A program made the translations under genes and the position numbers. Shown here piece by piece: positions 34,943-42,232 of a stretch of DNA of 47,034 bases (positions within the stretch are counted from its first letter, which is position 1; every line of letters begins with the position of its first letter). Under the pieces are notes generated by a model. The model did no database searches. It was not told where the DNA came from and worked only from the letters and a program-made list of their open reading frames with translations. The stretch comes from Fredinandcohnia quinoae (GTDB taxonomy: Bacteria > Bacillota > Bacilli > Bacillales > Bacillaceae_L): contig NZ_JAKTTI010000036.1 of assembly GCF_022427965.1 (NCBI RefSeq), positions 1-47,034 on the forward strand. The letters run 5' to 3'.

Positions 34943-35194
34943 TTATGACCTACTATCAATACCGCTTTTTATAATCCGCTCAATCACTTCAAGCCTTCTC
35001 TTTCCACACTGTTGCTTTAAGACTGTAGTAAACTCCCCCTCTTTAAGCATTTTATTTGGATTATTTATGTACACGTCTTGAACACTTTTGATAAGCGTAT
35101 CTTCATTTAATTCATCATTCCAATAGGCATCTACAATTCCATTAAGAGACACTGCAAGCTCTCTTTGTGTTTTGTAAAAAAGTTTTACTTGCAA
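34943..35194 (-). CDS. Small BREX-linked protein, TIGR04540-like
   Basis: About 83 aa. The pattern VKLFYKTQRELA...DAYWNDEL...QQCGKRRLEVIERII matches my memory of the small TIGR04540 family, which sits at the head of BREX operons in Firmicutes; I cannot run the search here. It is helical with a basic C-terminal block. It starts with TTG at 35194 with GAGGTGG about 5 bases upstream (a GTG at 35203 overlaps that site). It is the first gene after the operon promoter, 26 bases before brxA, so it is expressed with BREX. A regulatory or structural accessory role is possible. Confidence 0.65.
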   Translation of the reverse strand: MQVKLFYKTQRELAVSLNGIVDAYWNDELNEDTLIKSVQDVYINNPNKMLKEGEFTTVLKQQCGKRRLEVIERIIKSGIDSRS

Positions 35195-35240
35195 AAAGAC
35201 CACCTCAAATAATGTCTATACTAAATATTATTCTACTCTT

Positions 35241-35269
35241 ATTTTATTCTTACTCGAATTGAAATGCAA
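35241..35269 (-). promoter_or_regulatory. Sigma-A type promoter of the BREX operon
   Basis: On the minus strand, TTGCAT (plus 35264-35269) is followed after exactly 17 bases by TAAAAT (plus 35241-35246). This lies 47 bases upstream of the first BREX-unit start codon and just after the terminator of the preceding gene. Confidence 0.65.
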
Positions 35270-35280
35270 AGAAATCTGTA

Positions 35281-35314
35281 AAAAATTGAGAGTGCAGTTT
35301 ATCCTACACTCTCA
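35281..35314 (-). terminator. Terminator isolating the BREX operon
   Basis: A perfect 8-bp stem (TGAGAGTG / CACTCTCA, 12-base loop) is followed on the minus strand by TTTTTT. It lies 13 bases after the stop of the upstream 333-aa gene, which therefore is not part of the BREX transcript. Confidence 0.8.
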
Positions 35315-35326
35315 GCTAATTTGATA

Positions 35327-36328
35327 TTAAGTTTCTAACAATCCTTCCCTATGTTTCTCCCACATCTGTTCTTGCGATACTGTACCCAAATAGAACGTAT
35401 AATTCGATAAATAGAAGATATACTTATCCATCAGTTCAACCAATTGATCAATCTTTTCAAATTTATGTTCAAACTGCTCTACGAACGATACAACCCTCAT
35501 ATTCTCGTCATCGTACACTACAGTATTTCCAATCACATCCTCTAAAGCAGTCTTTCGTTTCGCTACCTCTTGGTATATATCTTCTGTTTGATTTCCAAAC
35601 TGGCAACTAACATAAGCCTCTCCTTTGCGGTTAGAATAAACAAGTTCGAAATCACATAAAGTGCGGCCCGCTCCATACCTTAATTTATTTGTATCAATGG
35701 TTCGTTTCTCCCTAAAAATGTTGGGGTATTTTATTCTACCCCGCAATTCATTGATGATGTAGGCGTTGGTTCGTTCTCGATCTGTTATTCTTTCAAACTT
35801 GTATTCTATTTTCTCGCTAATACCTTTACAAGAGCTGACATATTTATCAAATATGTCATTGTAAGTATCTACGGCATTTAACTGTTTCAGATTGTCCATA
35901 ACGTGCAATATATGCATGTTATCCAGATTTTCAAGAATCGGAAGTACACTTGAATTAACCTCTACTGCATAGAACTCAATTGTCTTATCTTTTAACTCAC
36001 AAACCATATTTGCGACCAACTCTATGGCTTTTGCAGAGAAGTCTTTTGCACCCCAAATGATTATGCTATTATGTGGTGCTTTTTCAATAATTTCTCCTAT
36101 CGATTTTATATGACGATCTTTTTCAGATGCAAAGTCAATTTGATTTTCTACGAATATAGACTTACCAGATATAGTCAAACCAAAAATATCTATTTGCTTT
36201 CCCTTATGATAATGCTCCCATTTTAACTGTTCGACCTTTTCTGAGATAATATCCTCAATAGCCTCTTTATTTAACAAAGCAATGTACAAATTCAGGTAGT
36301 TCTCTTTATCACCTTTTGCAATCCCCAT
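35327..36328 (-). CDS. Probable PD-(D/E)XK-fold protein with ExQ variant
   Basis: 333 aa. The N-terminal domain has the order expected of a PD-(D/E)XK fold: an acidic residue in GKQIDIFGL (about 46-54), then KSIFVENQIDF (about 58-68), where the usual ExK reads E-N-Q. Next comes a helix with DRHIKSIGEII and a strand NSIIIWGA. Variants with Gln in place of Lys exist in active nucleases, so it may still cut DNA. The C-terminal domain (residues about 200-333) is unrecognised, with many aromatic and charged residues. AAGGAG precedes the ATG. It is encoded between the XRE regulator and BREX but has its own terminator. A defence nuclease is possible but not shown. Confidence 0.55.
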   Translation of the reverse strand: MGIAKGDKENYLNLYIALLNKEAIEDIISEKVEQLKWEHYHKGKQIDIFGLTISGKSIFVENQIDFASEKDRHIKSIGEIIEKAPHNSIIIWGAKDFSAKAIELVANMVCELKDKTIEFYAVEVNSSVLPILENLDNMHILHVMDNLKQLNAVDTYNDIFDKYVSSCKGISEKIEYKFERITDRERTNAYIINELRGRIKYPNIFREKRTIDTNKLRYGAGRTLCDFELVYSNRKGEAYVSCQFGNQTEDIYQEVAKRKTALEDVIGNTVVYDDENMRVVSFVEQFEHKFEKIDQLVELMDKYIFYLSNYTFYLGTVSQEQMWEKHREGLLET

Positions 36329-36349
36329 AATAACTACTCCTTTTGAAAA

Positions 36350-36383
36350 AAAACAGAGAGGATAATTTATAGATTTCCTCTCT
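36350..36383 (-). terminator. Terminator of the XRE regulator gene
   Basis: AGAGAGGA (36355-36362) and TCCTCTCT (36376-36383) form an 8-bp stem followed on the minus strand by TTTTTTTT. It lies 10 bases after the regulator stop codon. Confidence 0.8.
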
Positions 36384-36392
36384 ATTACTTTC

Positions 36393-36833
36393 TTAATTAT
36401 TATGCTCCTGTTTCAAGTTGTCTACCGCTTCACTGATTTCATAAATATCAGCTATTAATGTATCTTTATCCCATCTAACCTCATAAACTACATCAATCAA
36501 ATCTAATAACAATGCAACCGCCTCTGAACTAAACTTATTTACTCCATCTACTGTAAACTCTCTCGAAAACAGTAATTGTTCCAATGAAACTACATTATTA
36601 CTATTTTTAGAACTCACTTCTAATAAGTCCACAGGTTCTACGCCTAATGCAGAAGCCAACCTTTCTATTACTGGATATGTTGGACATTCACGATCGCCCT
36701 TTTCAATTCTATTAATATAACTCTCAGAAATTCCTGTTAATTCCTTCATTTCACGTAAGCTCAATCCTCGCTTTTTACGAAGATGTTTTACCATACTGGC
36801 GAAGGACTTGTTTACTGCTCTTACATCTCTCAT
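36393..36833 (-). CDS. XRE-family transcription regulator
   Basis: 146 aa. A classic HTH_3 domain covers residues about 13-68 (LRKKRGLSLREMKELTGISESYINRIEKGDRECPTYPVIERLASALGV). The C-terminal 75 residues form a helical, acidic domain that would be the dimerisation or sensing part. A perfect palindrome (TTTCGC-taa-GCGAAA, 36854-36868) lies 21 bases upstream of its start and is a likely self-operator. It sits between the Cas4-like nuclease gene and the BREX block. Whether it controls BREX is unknown, since no copy of the palindrome is seen at the BREX promoter. Confidence 0.8.
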   Translation of the reverse strand: MRDVRAVNKSFASMVKHLRKKRGLSLREMKELTGISESYINRIEKGDRECPTYPVIERLASALGVEPVDLLEVSSKNSNNVVSLEQLLFSREFTVDGVNKFSSEAVALLLDLIDVVYEVRWDKDTLIADIYEISEAVDNLKQEHNN

Positions 36834-36853
36834 TTCCTACCATTCCTCCTGTA

Positions 36854-36868
36854 TTTCGCTAAGCGAAA
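36854..36868. promoter_or_regulatory. Palindromic operator upstream of the XRE gene
   Basis: TTTCGC-TAA-GCGAAA, a perfect 6-bp dyad with a 3-base centre, lies beside the ribosome binding site of the regulator gene. Its size and position fit binding by an XRE dimer and autoregulation. Confidence 0.5.
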
Positions 36869-37030
36869 CTCCTTTTTATGTTGAACCCTATATTATAGAT
36901 AGATGGTATATAAAAATAACTCCGAACGAGGTGAAATATGTAGAAATTTGAAGAAGAATTACGAGGCTTTAATATGATTATGTTGCTCTTTTAACGACAT
37001 CAAACCATTTTCCATTGTCTTCATAAATCA

Positions 37031-37064
37031 GGAAGAAGCCTAACTGCAATAAAAGGCTTCTTCC
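37031..37064. terminator. Perfect 11-bp hairpin after the Cas4-like gene
   Basis: GGAAGAAGCCT (37031-37041) and AGGCTTCTTCC (37054-37064) form a perfect stem with a 12-base loop, 29 bases past the stop of the minus-strand nuclease gene. It lacks a clear T-run on either side, so it may be a weak terminator or a 3' stabilising stem. The rest of 36870-37093 shows no gene. Confidence 0.5.
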
Positions 37065-37093
37065 ACTGGTGGTACAACCATTACATCTATTGG

Positions 37094-38233
37094 CTAAAAT
37101 CTACTTAAATACTCTGAAAATCTTTCTACCTTATATGTATGGCTTTCCTCCGTTTCATACGGACTTTCTTCAAGAAACACTTCTACCTCATGATCAACTG
37201 GCATCCCGTTAGATACCAATTCTCGCATCAGTTCAATCTCAACCATTTCTACTTCTTTATTTCTCCCATTCTTGCCGACACCTTCTAAGAAATGGTTAAT
37301 ATGTTTATCCCGATAGTTTTCTAAGCAAATCGCCTTGAAATTGCAACGTTCACATACTTTTTGATTTTGAGCCTTGGGGAATGCATCCATAACATCTTCT
37401 TCACTTACACTTATATTTTCCTCTAATTTCATTATTCTGTCGGCACTTTGTTTTATCAGTGTTTTTACCTCTTTAAATCCAGATGAATCCACTTTATAGG
37501 ATTTATTTTTACCATCCTCTAAGTATTCATTTGTCACAATCAAGTCATTTATATTTGCTCCATATGTCGATTCTGCATACATTCCATATATTGAAAGCTG
37601 TATTGGATCAAACGCACTCTCTTTACCTGATTTCCAGTCCACGATTCCCCATTCATTGCAATCAGTATCAAAATAAATCAAATCTGCTGAGAGATTAACT
37701 TTTATCCCATCTAACATAAAGGAGCGGTATTTCTCCGACTCCATTATTTTCAACTTCCCGCTATATATCTTTTCATTTAAGGTAAAAGAGTTTATAAATC
37801 CATCTACACAGGTATCCACCTTTCTTCTGATGAACTGCTTAACTTCTTCTTTTAACCGACTGCTATCGTAATATATTTCAAATAACATAGAATTGGCTGT
37901 GGGATCTTTGTACCAACGTTCAAACCCCCTCTCTGCCTTTTTGTAAATTCCCTCGATATTTTTATAGAGTGCCTTCTTTATTTTCGAAGCATTTAGAAAC
38001 TCACCTGTTTCAAATAATGTTCGTATTTCACTTTCTATTTCTTGATGAATCTGATTACCTATTAGCAAGTACACATTAGTCATATTTTTTAACCGCCAAG
38101 CAAGTTGCAGTAGCGGTGGCTTCGTTTCATATTCCCCTCTTTTCGCAAAATAATAGTTCAAAACGTACTTTGTTTCGCACTCCATCATCATTTTATGTTT
38201 TGTTAATGACCATAAAACAGAGTATCTCCCCAT
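37094..38233 (-). CDS. Cas4/RecB-like nuclease with predicted Fe-S cluster
   Basis: About 379 aa, PDDEXK_1 superfamily. Numbered from the ATG at 38233: an early Cys (MMECETKYVLNYYF, C19), the nuclease core SADLIYFD...GIVDWKSGK (about 183-205), a QLSIYGMYA helix, and three C-terminal Cys in KVCERCNFKAICLENY (about 320-335). The one-plus-three Cys layout is that of the 4Fe-4S cluster of Cas4 and AddB. No CRISPR genes are near, so a plasmid or phage-type recombination or repair exonuclease is more likely. GGAAGGTG lies 8 bases before the ATG at 38233; an upstream ATG at 38275 directly follows the attenuator T-run and is unlikely. Regulation appears layered: a LexA-like promoter, leader peptide and terminator lie upstream. 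Confidence 0.75.
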   Translation of the reverse strand: MGRYSVLWSLTKHKMMMECETKYVLNYYFAKRGEYETKPPLLQLAWRLKNMTNVYLLIGNQIHQEIESEIRTLFETGEFLNASKIKKALYKNIEGIYKKAERGFERWYKDPTANSMLFEIYYDSSRLKEEVKQFIRRKVDTCVDGFINSFTLNEKIYSGKLKIMESEKYRSFMLDGIKVNLSADLIYFDTDCNEWGIVDWKSGKESAFDPIQLSIYGMYAESTYGANINDLIVTNEYLEDGKNKSYKVDSSGFKEVKTLIKQSADRIMKLEENISVSEEDVMDAFPKAQNQKVCERCNFKAICLENYRDKHINHFLEGVGKNGRNKEVEMVEIELMRELVSNGMPVDHEVEVFLEESPYETEESHTYKVERFSEYLSRF

Positions 38234-38278
38234 TTTGTCCACACCTTCCTGATATGGTTTTCTTTGCAACAACATTAT

Positions 38279-38314
38279 AAAAAAGACACCTAACTCTTAT
38301 TGAAGTTAAGTGCC
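38279..38314 (-). terminator. Leader terminator (attenuator) before the Cas4-like gene
   Basis: Arms at 38285-38296 and 38303-38314 pair over about 12 bp on the minus-strand RNA, with several G-U pairs that would be A-C mismatches on the other strand. Six U follow at once. It lies between a promoter (38401-38429) and the nuclease start codon, so transcription must read through it. The leader peptide gene ends inside the stem. Confidence 0.65.
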
Positions 38315-38367
38315 TTAAATATAAAAATATGAAATTGTCCTTTCTTGTATGAAATGACTGTTCTCAT
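38290..38367 (-). CDS. Candidate 25-residue leader peptide
   Basis: A short ORF (begins MRTVISYKKGQFHIF, ends LNFNKS) with GGGAG 7 bases before the ATG. It starts about 27 bases after the predicted transcript start. Its TAG stop (38290-38292) falls inside the terminator stem, so a ribosome reaching the end would break the hairpin and allow expression of the Cas4-like gene. This is the layout of ribosome-mediated attenuation leaders. The peptide itself need not have another function. Confidence 0.45.
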   Translation of the reverse strand: MRTVISYKKGQFHIFIFKALNFNKS

Positions 38368-38400
38368 TGGTATTCTCCCATAAACTAAGTAATTTTCATT

Positions 38401-38429
38401 ATCATAACACAGAAACAAGTGTTCGTAAA
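38401..38429 (-). promoter_or_regulatory. Promoter with LexA-like box for the Cas4-like gene
   Basis: On the minus strand, TTTACG (plus 38424-38429) is followed after 17 bases by TATGAT (plus 38401-38406). The spacer carries CGAACACTTGTTTC (plus 38412-38425), which matches the Bacillus LexA consensus CGAACRNRYGTTYC at all but one position. SOS control of the nuclease is likely. The rest of 38430-38626 shows no gene. Confidence 0.5.
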
Positions 38430-38626
38430 TGTAGCAGTTCCATTACTGTAAATCGTTAAATTCAGTGCATGACTATCGTATAAACATCGGTAAATTAACA
38501 CATTTTTAGATGACTTTGAGATACTTCCTCACTATATATGACATAATCAATATCGACATATTATCTAATGGATATCGGTTAATGATCTAATTGATGATGC
38601 ACCATATTTTTAAAGTAATAGACTGT

Positions 38627-38815
38627 TTAATCACTCAATTTTTTATTGTTATCTGCTAAACATTTATCAAGATCGACCTCAAATTCAATCCAACAGCCAA
38701 CGCAACGTATTTTCCCTCTGTGAATTACATAATCACCAATATTAACTCCACAATCTACGCACGTTTTATTTTCCTCTTGTGTGTAATTTCCGCTATGCAA
38801 CCTGTCTTCCACCAT
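38627..38815 (-). CDS. Small zinc-ribbon protein
   Basis: 62 aa with two CxxC knuckles (CVDCGVNIGDYVIHRGKIRCVGC), the pattern of a short zinc ribbon, then an acidic tail. Such proteins usually bind nucleic acid or another protein. AAAAAGGAG precedes the ATG. It is a plasmid-type small gene with no named family. Confidence 0.65.
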   Translation of the reverse strand: MVEDRLHSGNYTQEENKTCVDCGVNIGDYVIHRGKIRCVGCWIEFEVDLDKCLADNNKKLSD

Positions 38816-38977
38816 GCTCGCTCCTTTTTTAGACTTTCATTCTATCGGTATTAGAGGTGCAAAAGTAGATAATGACCATCTACTCTCAGAAACTTGTAAT
38901 CATGATACTAATTGAAATAACTACACAGTTCGGCTGTAAAGAACGATCGTCAACTCTTTTGTAGATTATTTATTTTT

Positions 38978-39370
38978 TCATAAGCCCCTAAGTAGCTTTA
39001 TTAACCGCCGATTTTGCCTTGAAATCTCAGATTCATAATCGTCTGGTAACTTTGTAATCTTCTTCGGTATCGGTAATCCTCTTGCCTTTTTATTCTTGGT
39101 AGAATCATTATTTATAAGTTCATCCAGAGAAATACTACTTTCATATAAAATTCCAGGATCAAAGTCAACATCATTTGCCCACATTACCGTTCCTGCAACC
39201 TCATCTAATTTTGCCGTCATAAATACCTCTATATCGTTAATTATCTCTTTCATTAATCCTTCCTTATTATGCAGAAACTCACGCATGTCTAATAAACGAT
39301 AATCGCTATTTTCAAATTCCAAAATTAGCTTAAAGGTTTTTGTCGGGTAAAACGATAAAACTCTCACCAT
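38978..39370 (-). CDS. DUF2442-like protein
   Basis: 130 aa. The N-terminal 85 residues follow the DUF2442 pattern: FKLILEFENSDYRLLDMREFL, a middle helix, then GTVMWANDVDFDPGILYESS. The domain is common in small proteins next to toxin-antitoxin and phage genes; its role is unknown. The C-terminal 40 residues are basic (KNKKARGLPIPKKITKLP). GGAGGAAGG precedes the ATG. Confidence 0.65.
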   Translation of the reverse strand: MVRVLSFYPTKTFKLILEFENSDYRLLDMREFLHNKEGLMKEIINDIEVFMTAKLDEVAGTVMWANDVDFDPGILYESSISLDELINNDSTKNKKARGLPIPKKITKLPDDYESEISRQNRRLIKLLRGL

Positions 39371-39418
39371 TCCTTCCTCCTTTTAGAACCACAAACACAT
39401 AATAGTTTTCCGATATTT

Positions 39419-39691
39419 TCATAATAACAGCCTATTAGCATGTATTTTAAACAGTTCGAAGTCTTCATCTAACTTTTCTTTTGAATAGATCCCATTTTCT
39501 AATGCCTGCCTCCAAATATCACTTCTTTCCCAAAACAATCTGACTTCCTGTTTAAACTCTTCTACCGTCATATCCTTATAGGTCTTACTACTACCAAGAA
39601 ACTCAGATAAATCCTTCAAGGCATTATCATATTTCTCTTTTAACTGAGTTAGGTCAAGTTCACGTTCGGAATTCAATACTCCCGCCCCCAA
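39419..39691 (-). CDS. Hypothetical helical protein, about 90 aa
   Basis: Acidic and fully helical: ELDLTQLKEKYDNALKDLSEFL, then TVEEFKQEVRLFWERSDIWRQALENGIYSKEKLDEDFELF. No family recognised. It starts with TTG (39691, or a later TTG at 39676); neither has an ideal ribosome binding site, so the start is uncertain. It lies 19 bases after a tiny membrane-peptide ORF. Confidence 0.5.
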   Translation of the reverse strand: MGAGVLNSERELDLTQLKEKYDNALKDLSEFLGSSKTYKDMTVEEFKQEVRLFWERSDIWRQALENGIYSKEKLDEDFELFKIHANRLLL

Positions 39692-39710
39692 TACATCAAA
39701 AGTGTTTTCC

Positions 39711-39806
39711 TCATTTGTGTCTTTTGTTTTTTACTATGACTTTTGAAGTAATCAAAGCTAATCCGATTATTATTAGAATCGCCGTTGCAGATACGGTAAT
39801 TAGCAC
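39711..39806 (-). CDS. Tiny single-helix membrane peptide, 31 aa
   Basis: GTG start with GGAAGG about 6 bases upstream. The product is almost wholly hydrophobic (LITVSATAILIIIGLALITS) and ends in a basic tail (KVIVKNKRHK), the design of a one-helix membrane peptide. It lies 19 bases upstream of the 90-aa gene. It is below usual gene-finder size; the ribosome site and composition are the only support. The rest of 39807-39973 shows no convincing gene. Confidence 0.4.
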   Translation of the reverse strand: MLITVSATAILIIIGLALITSKVIVKNKRHK

Positions 39807-39973
39807 TTTTCATCCTTCCCTTCATTCAATTGTTTAATCGAACAAGAAATACATACTATTTTCATCTGTAACTTAGATACTCCCCGATCTACTACCTTCG
39901 TTCTCGGAAGATTTGATTTTGTTATTTCTCCCTTTTAATTCCCGCTTTCTTTTCCCCTCTTTTGTTTAGCCAT

Positions 39974-40231
39974 TCATTCCTTGTTCCTTGGAGTTCTTGC
40001 TCGAACAATGAGATCCTTCGCAGAAACATGAGTGAAACACATTTGACCGTCTTCTTCCCAAACCCTTTCTACAATAATTCCGTAATCACTTATATCTTTA
40101 AGAATTATTACCTGATTGACCTGTAGTTCTTTATCTGTTTCAATTAGCGTACCGTCTACTGCATCCATTCGATATTGATAGACCTCTTCAAAGTCATCAT
40201 ACGTCTTACGTAGCGGGTGGAATAATAACAT
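39974..40231 (-). CDS. Hypothetical protein, 85 aa
   Basis: Small beta-rich protein (VYQYRMDAVDGTLIETDKELQVNQVIILKD, then ISDYGIIVERVWEEDGQMCFTHVSAKDLIV). It resembles a compact SH3-like barrel by strand pattern, but no family is recognised. AAAAGGAG precedes the ATG by about 9 bases. It follows the RNase H-like gene with a 52-base gap, so the two may be in one transcript. Confidence 0.6.
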   Translation of the reverse strand: MLLFHPLRKTYDDFEEVYQYRMDAVDGTLIETDKELQVNQVIILKDISDYGIIVERVWEEDGQMCFTHVSAKDLIVRARTPRNKE

Positions 40232-40283
40232 TTAGAACATCTCCTTTTAGTTTTTTACAAATATCTATTTTTTGTGTCAATCA

Positions 40284-40862
40284 CTATTTCGCCCTGTTAT
40301 TTAACATTCTTTTTACAGCATTATGGCTACTTCTGTGAAATGGATTATTAACCTTTTCAAAAGGTTGCAAATACCTAACGTCAATTCTTATATTAGGATG
40401 CATCTTCTGTATCCTTTGATAGAGTAAAATTAATTCAGACTGTAGCTTTTTTAAAGAGGCATTTCTTTTAAAAGTAATTTTATTGTGCAAAAAACCCTCA
40501 ATATCATCTACATCTGAGTAAACAGTAACCTTCTCGCAACCAGGCATCATATATTTTTCGAAATTCGTTAAGGCAAAAATAAGAGCTTTTAATTCCCCAT
40601 AAATTGGCTTATCTACACAATCCTTTGGAGGATAGGCATATTGCTGTTTCACAATAATGCTTCCATTGCCTACATAAGTACATGCACACGCCATTTGGCT
40701 TAAATCTCTACTTACAGAGCAATCACAGTAACATGCCAACGAATCATAACTTAAATATTGCTCAAATATCATTTCTTTTAATTCCTCGCTTATTTGGCTC
40801 TCACGTTCGCCCCAAAATCGAGGCTTTGTTACACGCTTTAAGTTTCCTTTTTTAATCGCCAT
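40284..40862 (-). CDS. RNase H-like protein
   Basis: 192 aa with an RNase HI-like acidic set: D in CYCDCSVS (about residue 43), E in IYGELKALIFAL (about 89), D in VTVYSDVDDI (about 114), and a late NPFHRSSHNAVKRML block in place of the His-Asp end. Many Cys lie near the first strand. The fold suggests cleavage of RNA in RNA-DNA hybrids, perhaps for plasmid replication. Diverged copies occur in Bacillus plasmids and phages. GAGGTGGTGAAGGA precedes the ATG. Confidence 0.65.
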   Translation of the reverse strand: MAIKKGNLKRVTKPRFWGERESQISEELKEMIFEQYLSYDSLACYCDCSVSRDLSQMACACTYVGNGSIIVKQQYAYPPKDCVDKPIYGELKALIFALTNFEKYMMPGCEKVTVYSDVDDIEGFLHNKITFKRNASLKKLQSELILLYQRIQKMHPNIRIDVRYLQPFEKVNNPFHRSSHNAVKRMLNNRAK

Positions 40863-40922
40863 TCCTTCACCACCTCATTATTTTGCAGGACAAGTAACTT
40901 TTTGCTGAGAAATATAACAATA

Positions 40923-41054
40923 TTAGAACAACCAGGTCTTCAAAAAATACCCAACTACTAACCCAATCATAAGTAGAGTGATTTTATTGGATATGCCAAT
41001 TACATAATATTGCATAACCCCATTCGCCTCTATTTTTGATATTACCTTTTTCAA
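40923..41054 (-). CDS. Small membrane peptide, 43 aa
   Basis: TTG start with AAAGGGGTGG about 7 bases upstream. The product has a polar start (KKVISKIEANGVMQYYVIG) and a C-terminal hydrophobic helix (ITLLMIGLVVGYFLKTWLF). It lies between the RNase H-like gene and a strong terminator. Support is the ribosome site and the composition only. Confidence 0.4.
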   Translation of the reverse strand: MKKVISKIEANGVMQYYVIGISNKITLLMIGLVVGYFLKTWLF

Positions 41055-41114
41055 TTTAATCCACCCCTTTCTAAAATCTGATGTTGTTTTTCAGACAACA
41101 GCATCTAAAAATAG

Positions 41115-41150
41115 AAAAAGCTCGGATACAATCGTATCCGAGCCTAATTT
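41115..41150. terminator. Strong bidirectional terminator
   Basis: A perfect 10-bp stem (GCTCGGATAC / GTATCCGAGC, 4-base loop at 41130-41133) has an A-run before it and a T-run after it, so it works on both strands. On the minus strand it ends the 114-aa gene transcript. Confidence 0.85.
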
Positions 41151-41265
41151 TTCCATTTATTAATTTGTGAGGTTTTCCAATTAAATTCCCCATCATTTTT
41201 CACCTATTTGAAATCAATATTTATATTATCATAAACGAACTTCGCCTATTACGTCAATGAACATG

Positions 41266-41610
41266 TTACTCAATTACGAACCTAAGTTTAATAGCACTTA
41301 ACGCCAATATTTGATTTTGTTCATCCAAATTGCCAAGCAATTCAACCACTGTACCGCATGGGTAATTGTTGTAAAGATTAAACCCCAATTTAACTAAGGA
41401 TTTTGAACTACTGGACAGGCTTGTTTCATTAAAGCCCTCAATCCTTATCATTCTTTCCTCAAAATCATAAAAATGGTGAATCTTGTCTGCCAATTCATTG
41501 TTCCCTGCAAAAATATAAAACAATGCTTTTCTCTCAATATCCTTTTCATACGTTCCATCCTGATGTAAGAATAAATCTAATTTGTTCTTATGTTCCTGAC
41601 CTATAAACAT
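41266..41610 (-). CDS. Hypothetical protein, 114 aa
   Basis: Soluble protein, helix then beta-rich (HKNKLDLFLHQDGTYEKDIERKALFYIFAGNNELADKIHHFYDF, ending LSAIKLRFVIE). Two Leu/Ser-rich helices lie near the centre (SLSSSSKSLVKLGFNLYNN). No named family. The pattern is of the small uncharacterised type common on Gram-positive plasmids. GGAGGAG precedes the ATG, supporting the start. Confidence 0.65.
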   Translation of the reverse strand: MFIGQEHKNKLDLFLHQDGTYEKDIERKALFYIFAGNNELADKIHHFYDFEERMIRIEGFNETSLSSSSKSLVKLGFNLYNNYPCGTVVELLGNLDEQNQILALSAIKLRFVIE

Positions 41611-41681
41611 AGAAATCTCCTCCTGCTTTTTTGAATTTCTATGTTATATGCGGAAAAGTTGATAAAATAACGGGGCAAAAA

Positions 41682-42002
41682 TTAAACCTGATGTAAATTG
41701 TTTATTATTAACCCTACCAATTTATCAATTTCTTCTTTCCTATGAATCTTAACATCTGGTGTTTCCACTTCGTTCCCTAAATCAAATCCTTCATTAAGTA
41801 ATTGTTCCTGATTCAAGACATTGTTAAAAATAACAATATGAATATGGTCATGATCTCGCCTTGGTGCAGATGATAATAACCGCTTCCTCGGTTTACTTGA
41901 ATAATAGTAGAAGAGTACACCATATCCTCTATTCGGAGTCGGTTTCTCTCCTATTAGTTTTACAATCCCCGCTTCCAGTAAACTTTTTTCCAAATGCTCC
42001 AT
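41682..42002 (-). CDS. Hypothetical protein, 106 aa
   Basis: Begins with a short helix, then GYGVLFYYYSSKPRKRLLSS, a His/Asp-rich run (RRDHDHIHIVIFNN) and an acidic C-terminal helix (EEIDKLVGLIINNL). The DHDHIH run could bind a metal, but no family is recognised. There is no clear ribosome binding site before the ATG at 42002, so the start is uncertain. Confidence 0.5.
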   Translation of the reverse strand: MEHLEKSLLEAGIVKLIGEKPTPNRGYGVLFYYYSSKPRKRLLSSAPRRDHDHIHIVIFNNVLNQEQLLNEGFDLGNEVETPDVKIHRKEEIDKLVGLIINNLHQV

Positions 42003-42170
42003 TAACAGTTCAGAATTCTTGGTTGCTTGATAGATTTTCTTAGTTTCCGAGGTATTCTATCTAACGTTATATAACATTCGAAACTCTCCCCCTAAATGTT
42101 TCAAAAGATTCCCATTTATTACAAATAGAATAACATAAAAAATAGAAGTTACATATTAATGGTGGGTACA

Positions 42171-42200
42171 TTGCCATTAACGGAACAAACGTTCTATAAT
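42171..42200 (+). promoter_or_regulatory. SOS-type promoter: -35, LexA box, -10
   Basis: TTGCCA (42171-42176), an 18-base spacer and TATAAT (42195-42200). The spacer ends with GAACAAACGTTC (42183-42194), a perfect GAAC-N4-GTTC core with the AAAC centre typical of Bacillus LexA boxes. Repression by LexA and induction by DNA damage are expected. It drives the yolD-like gene that starts 33 bases on. Confidence 0.75.
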
Positions 42201-42232
42201 TAATTATTATAGTTTTTAAGGAGGGCAATTTA

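Noticed and set aside
39807-39973. Short frames with a CISC motif (about 21-44 codons) on the minus strand
   Set aside because: There is no usable start with a ribosome site; the nearest in-frame ATG is poorly placed.
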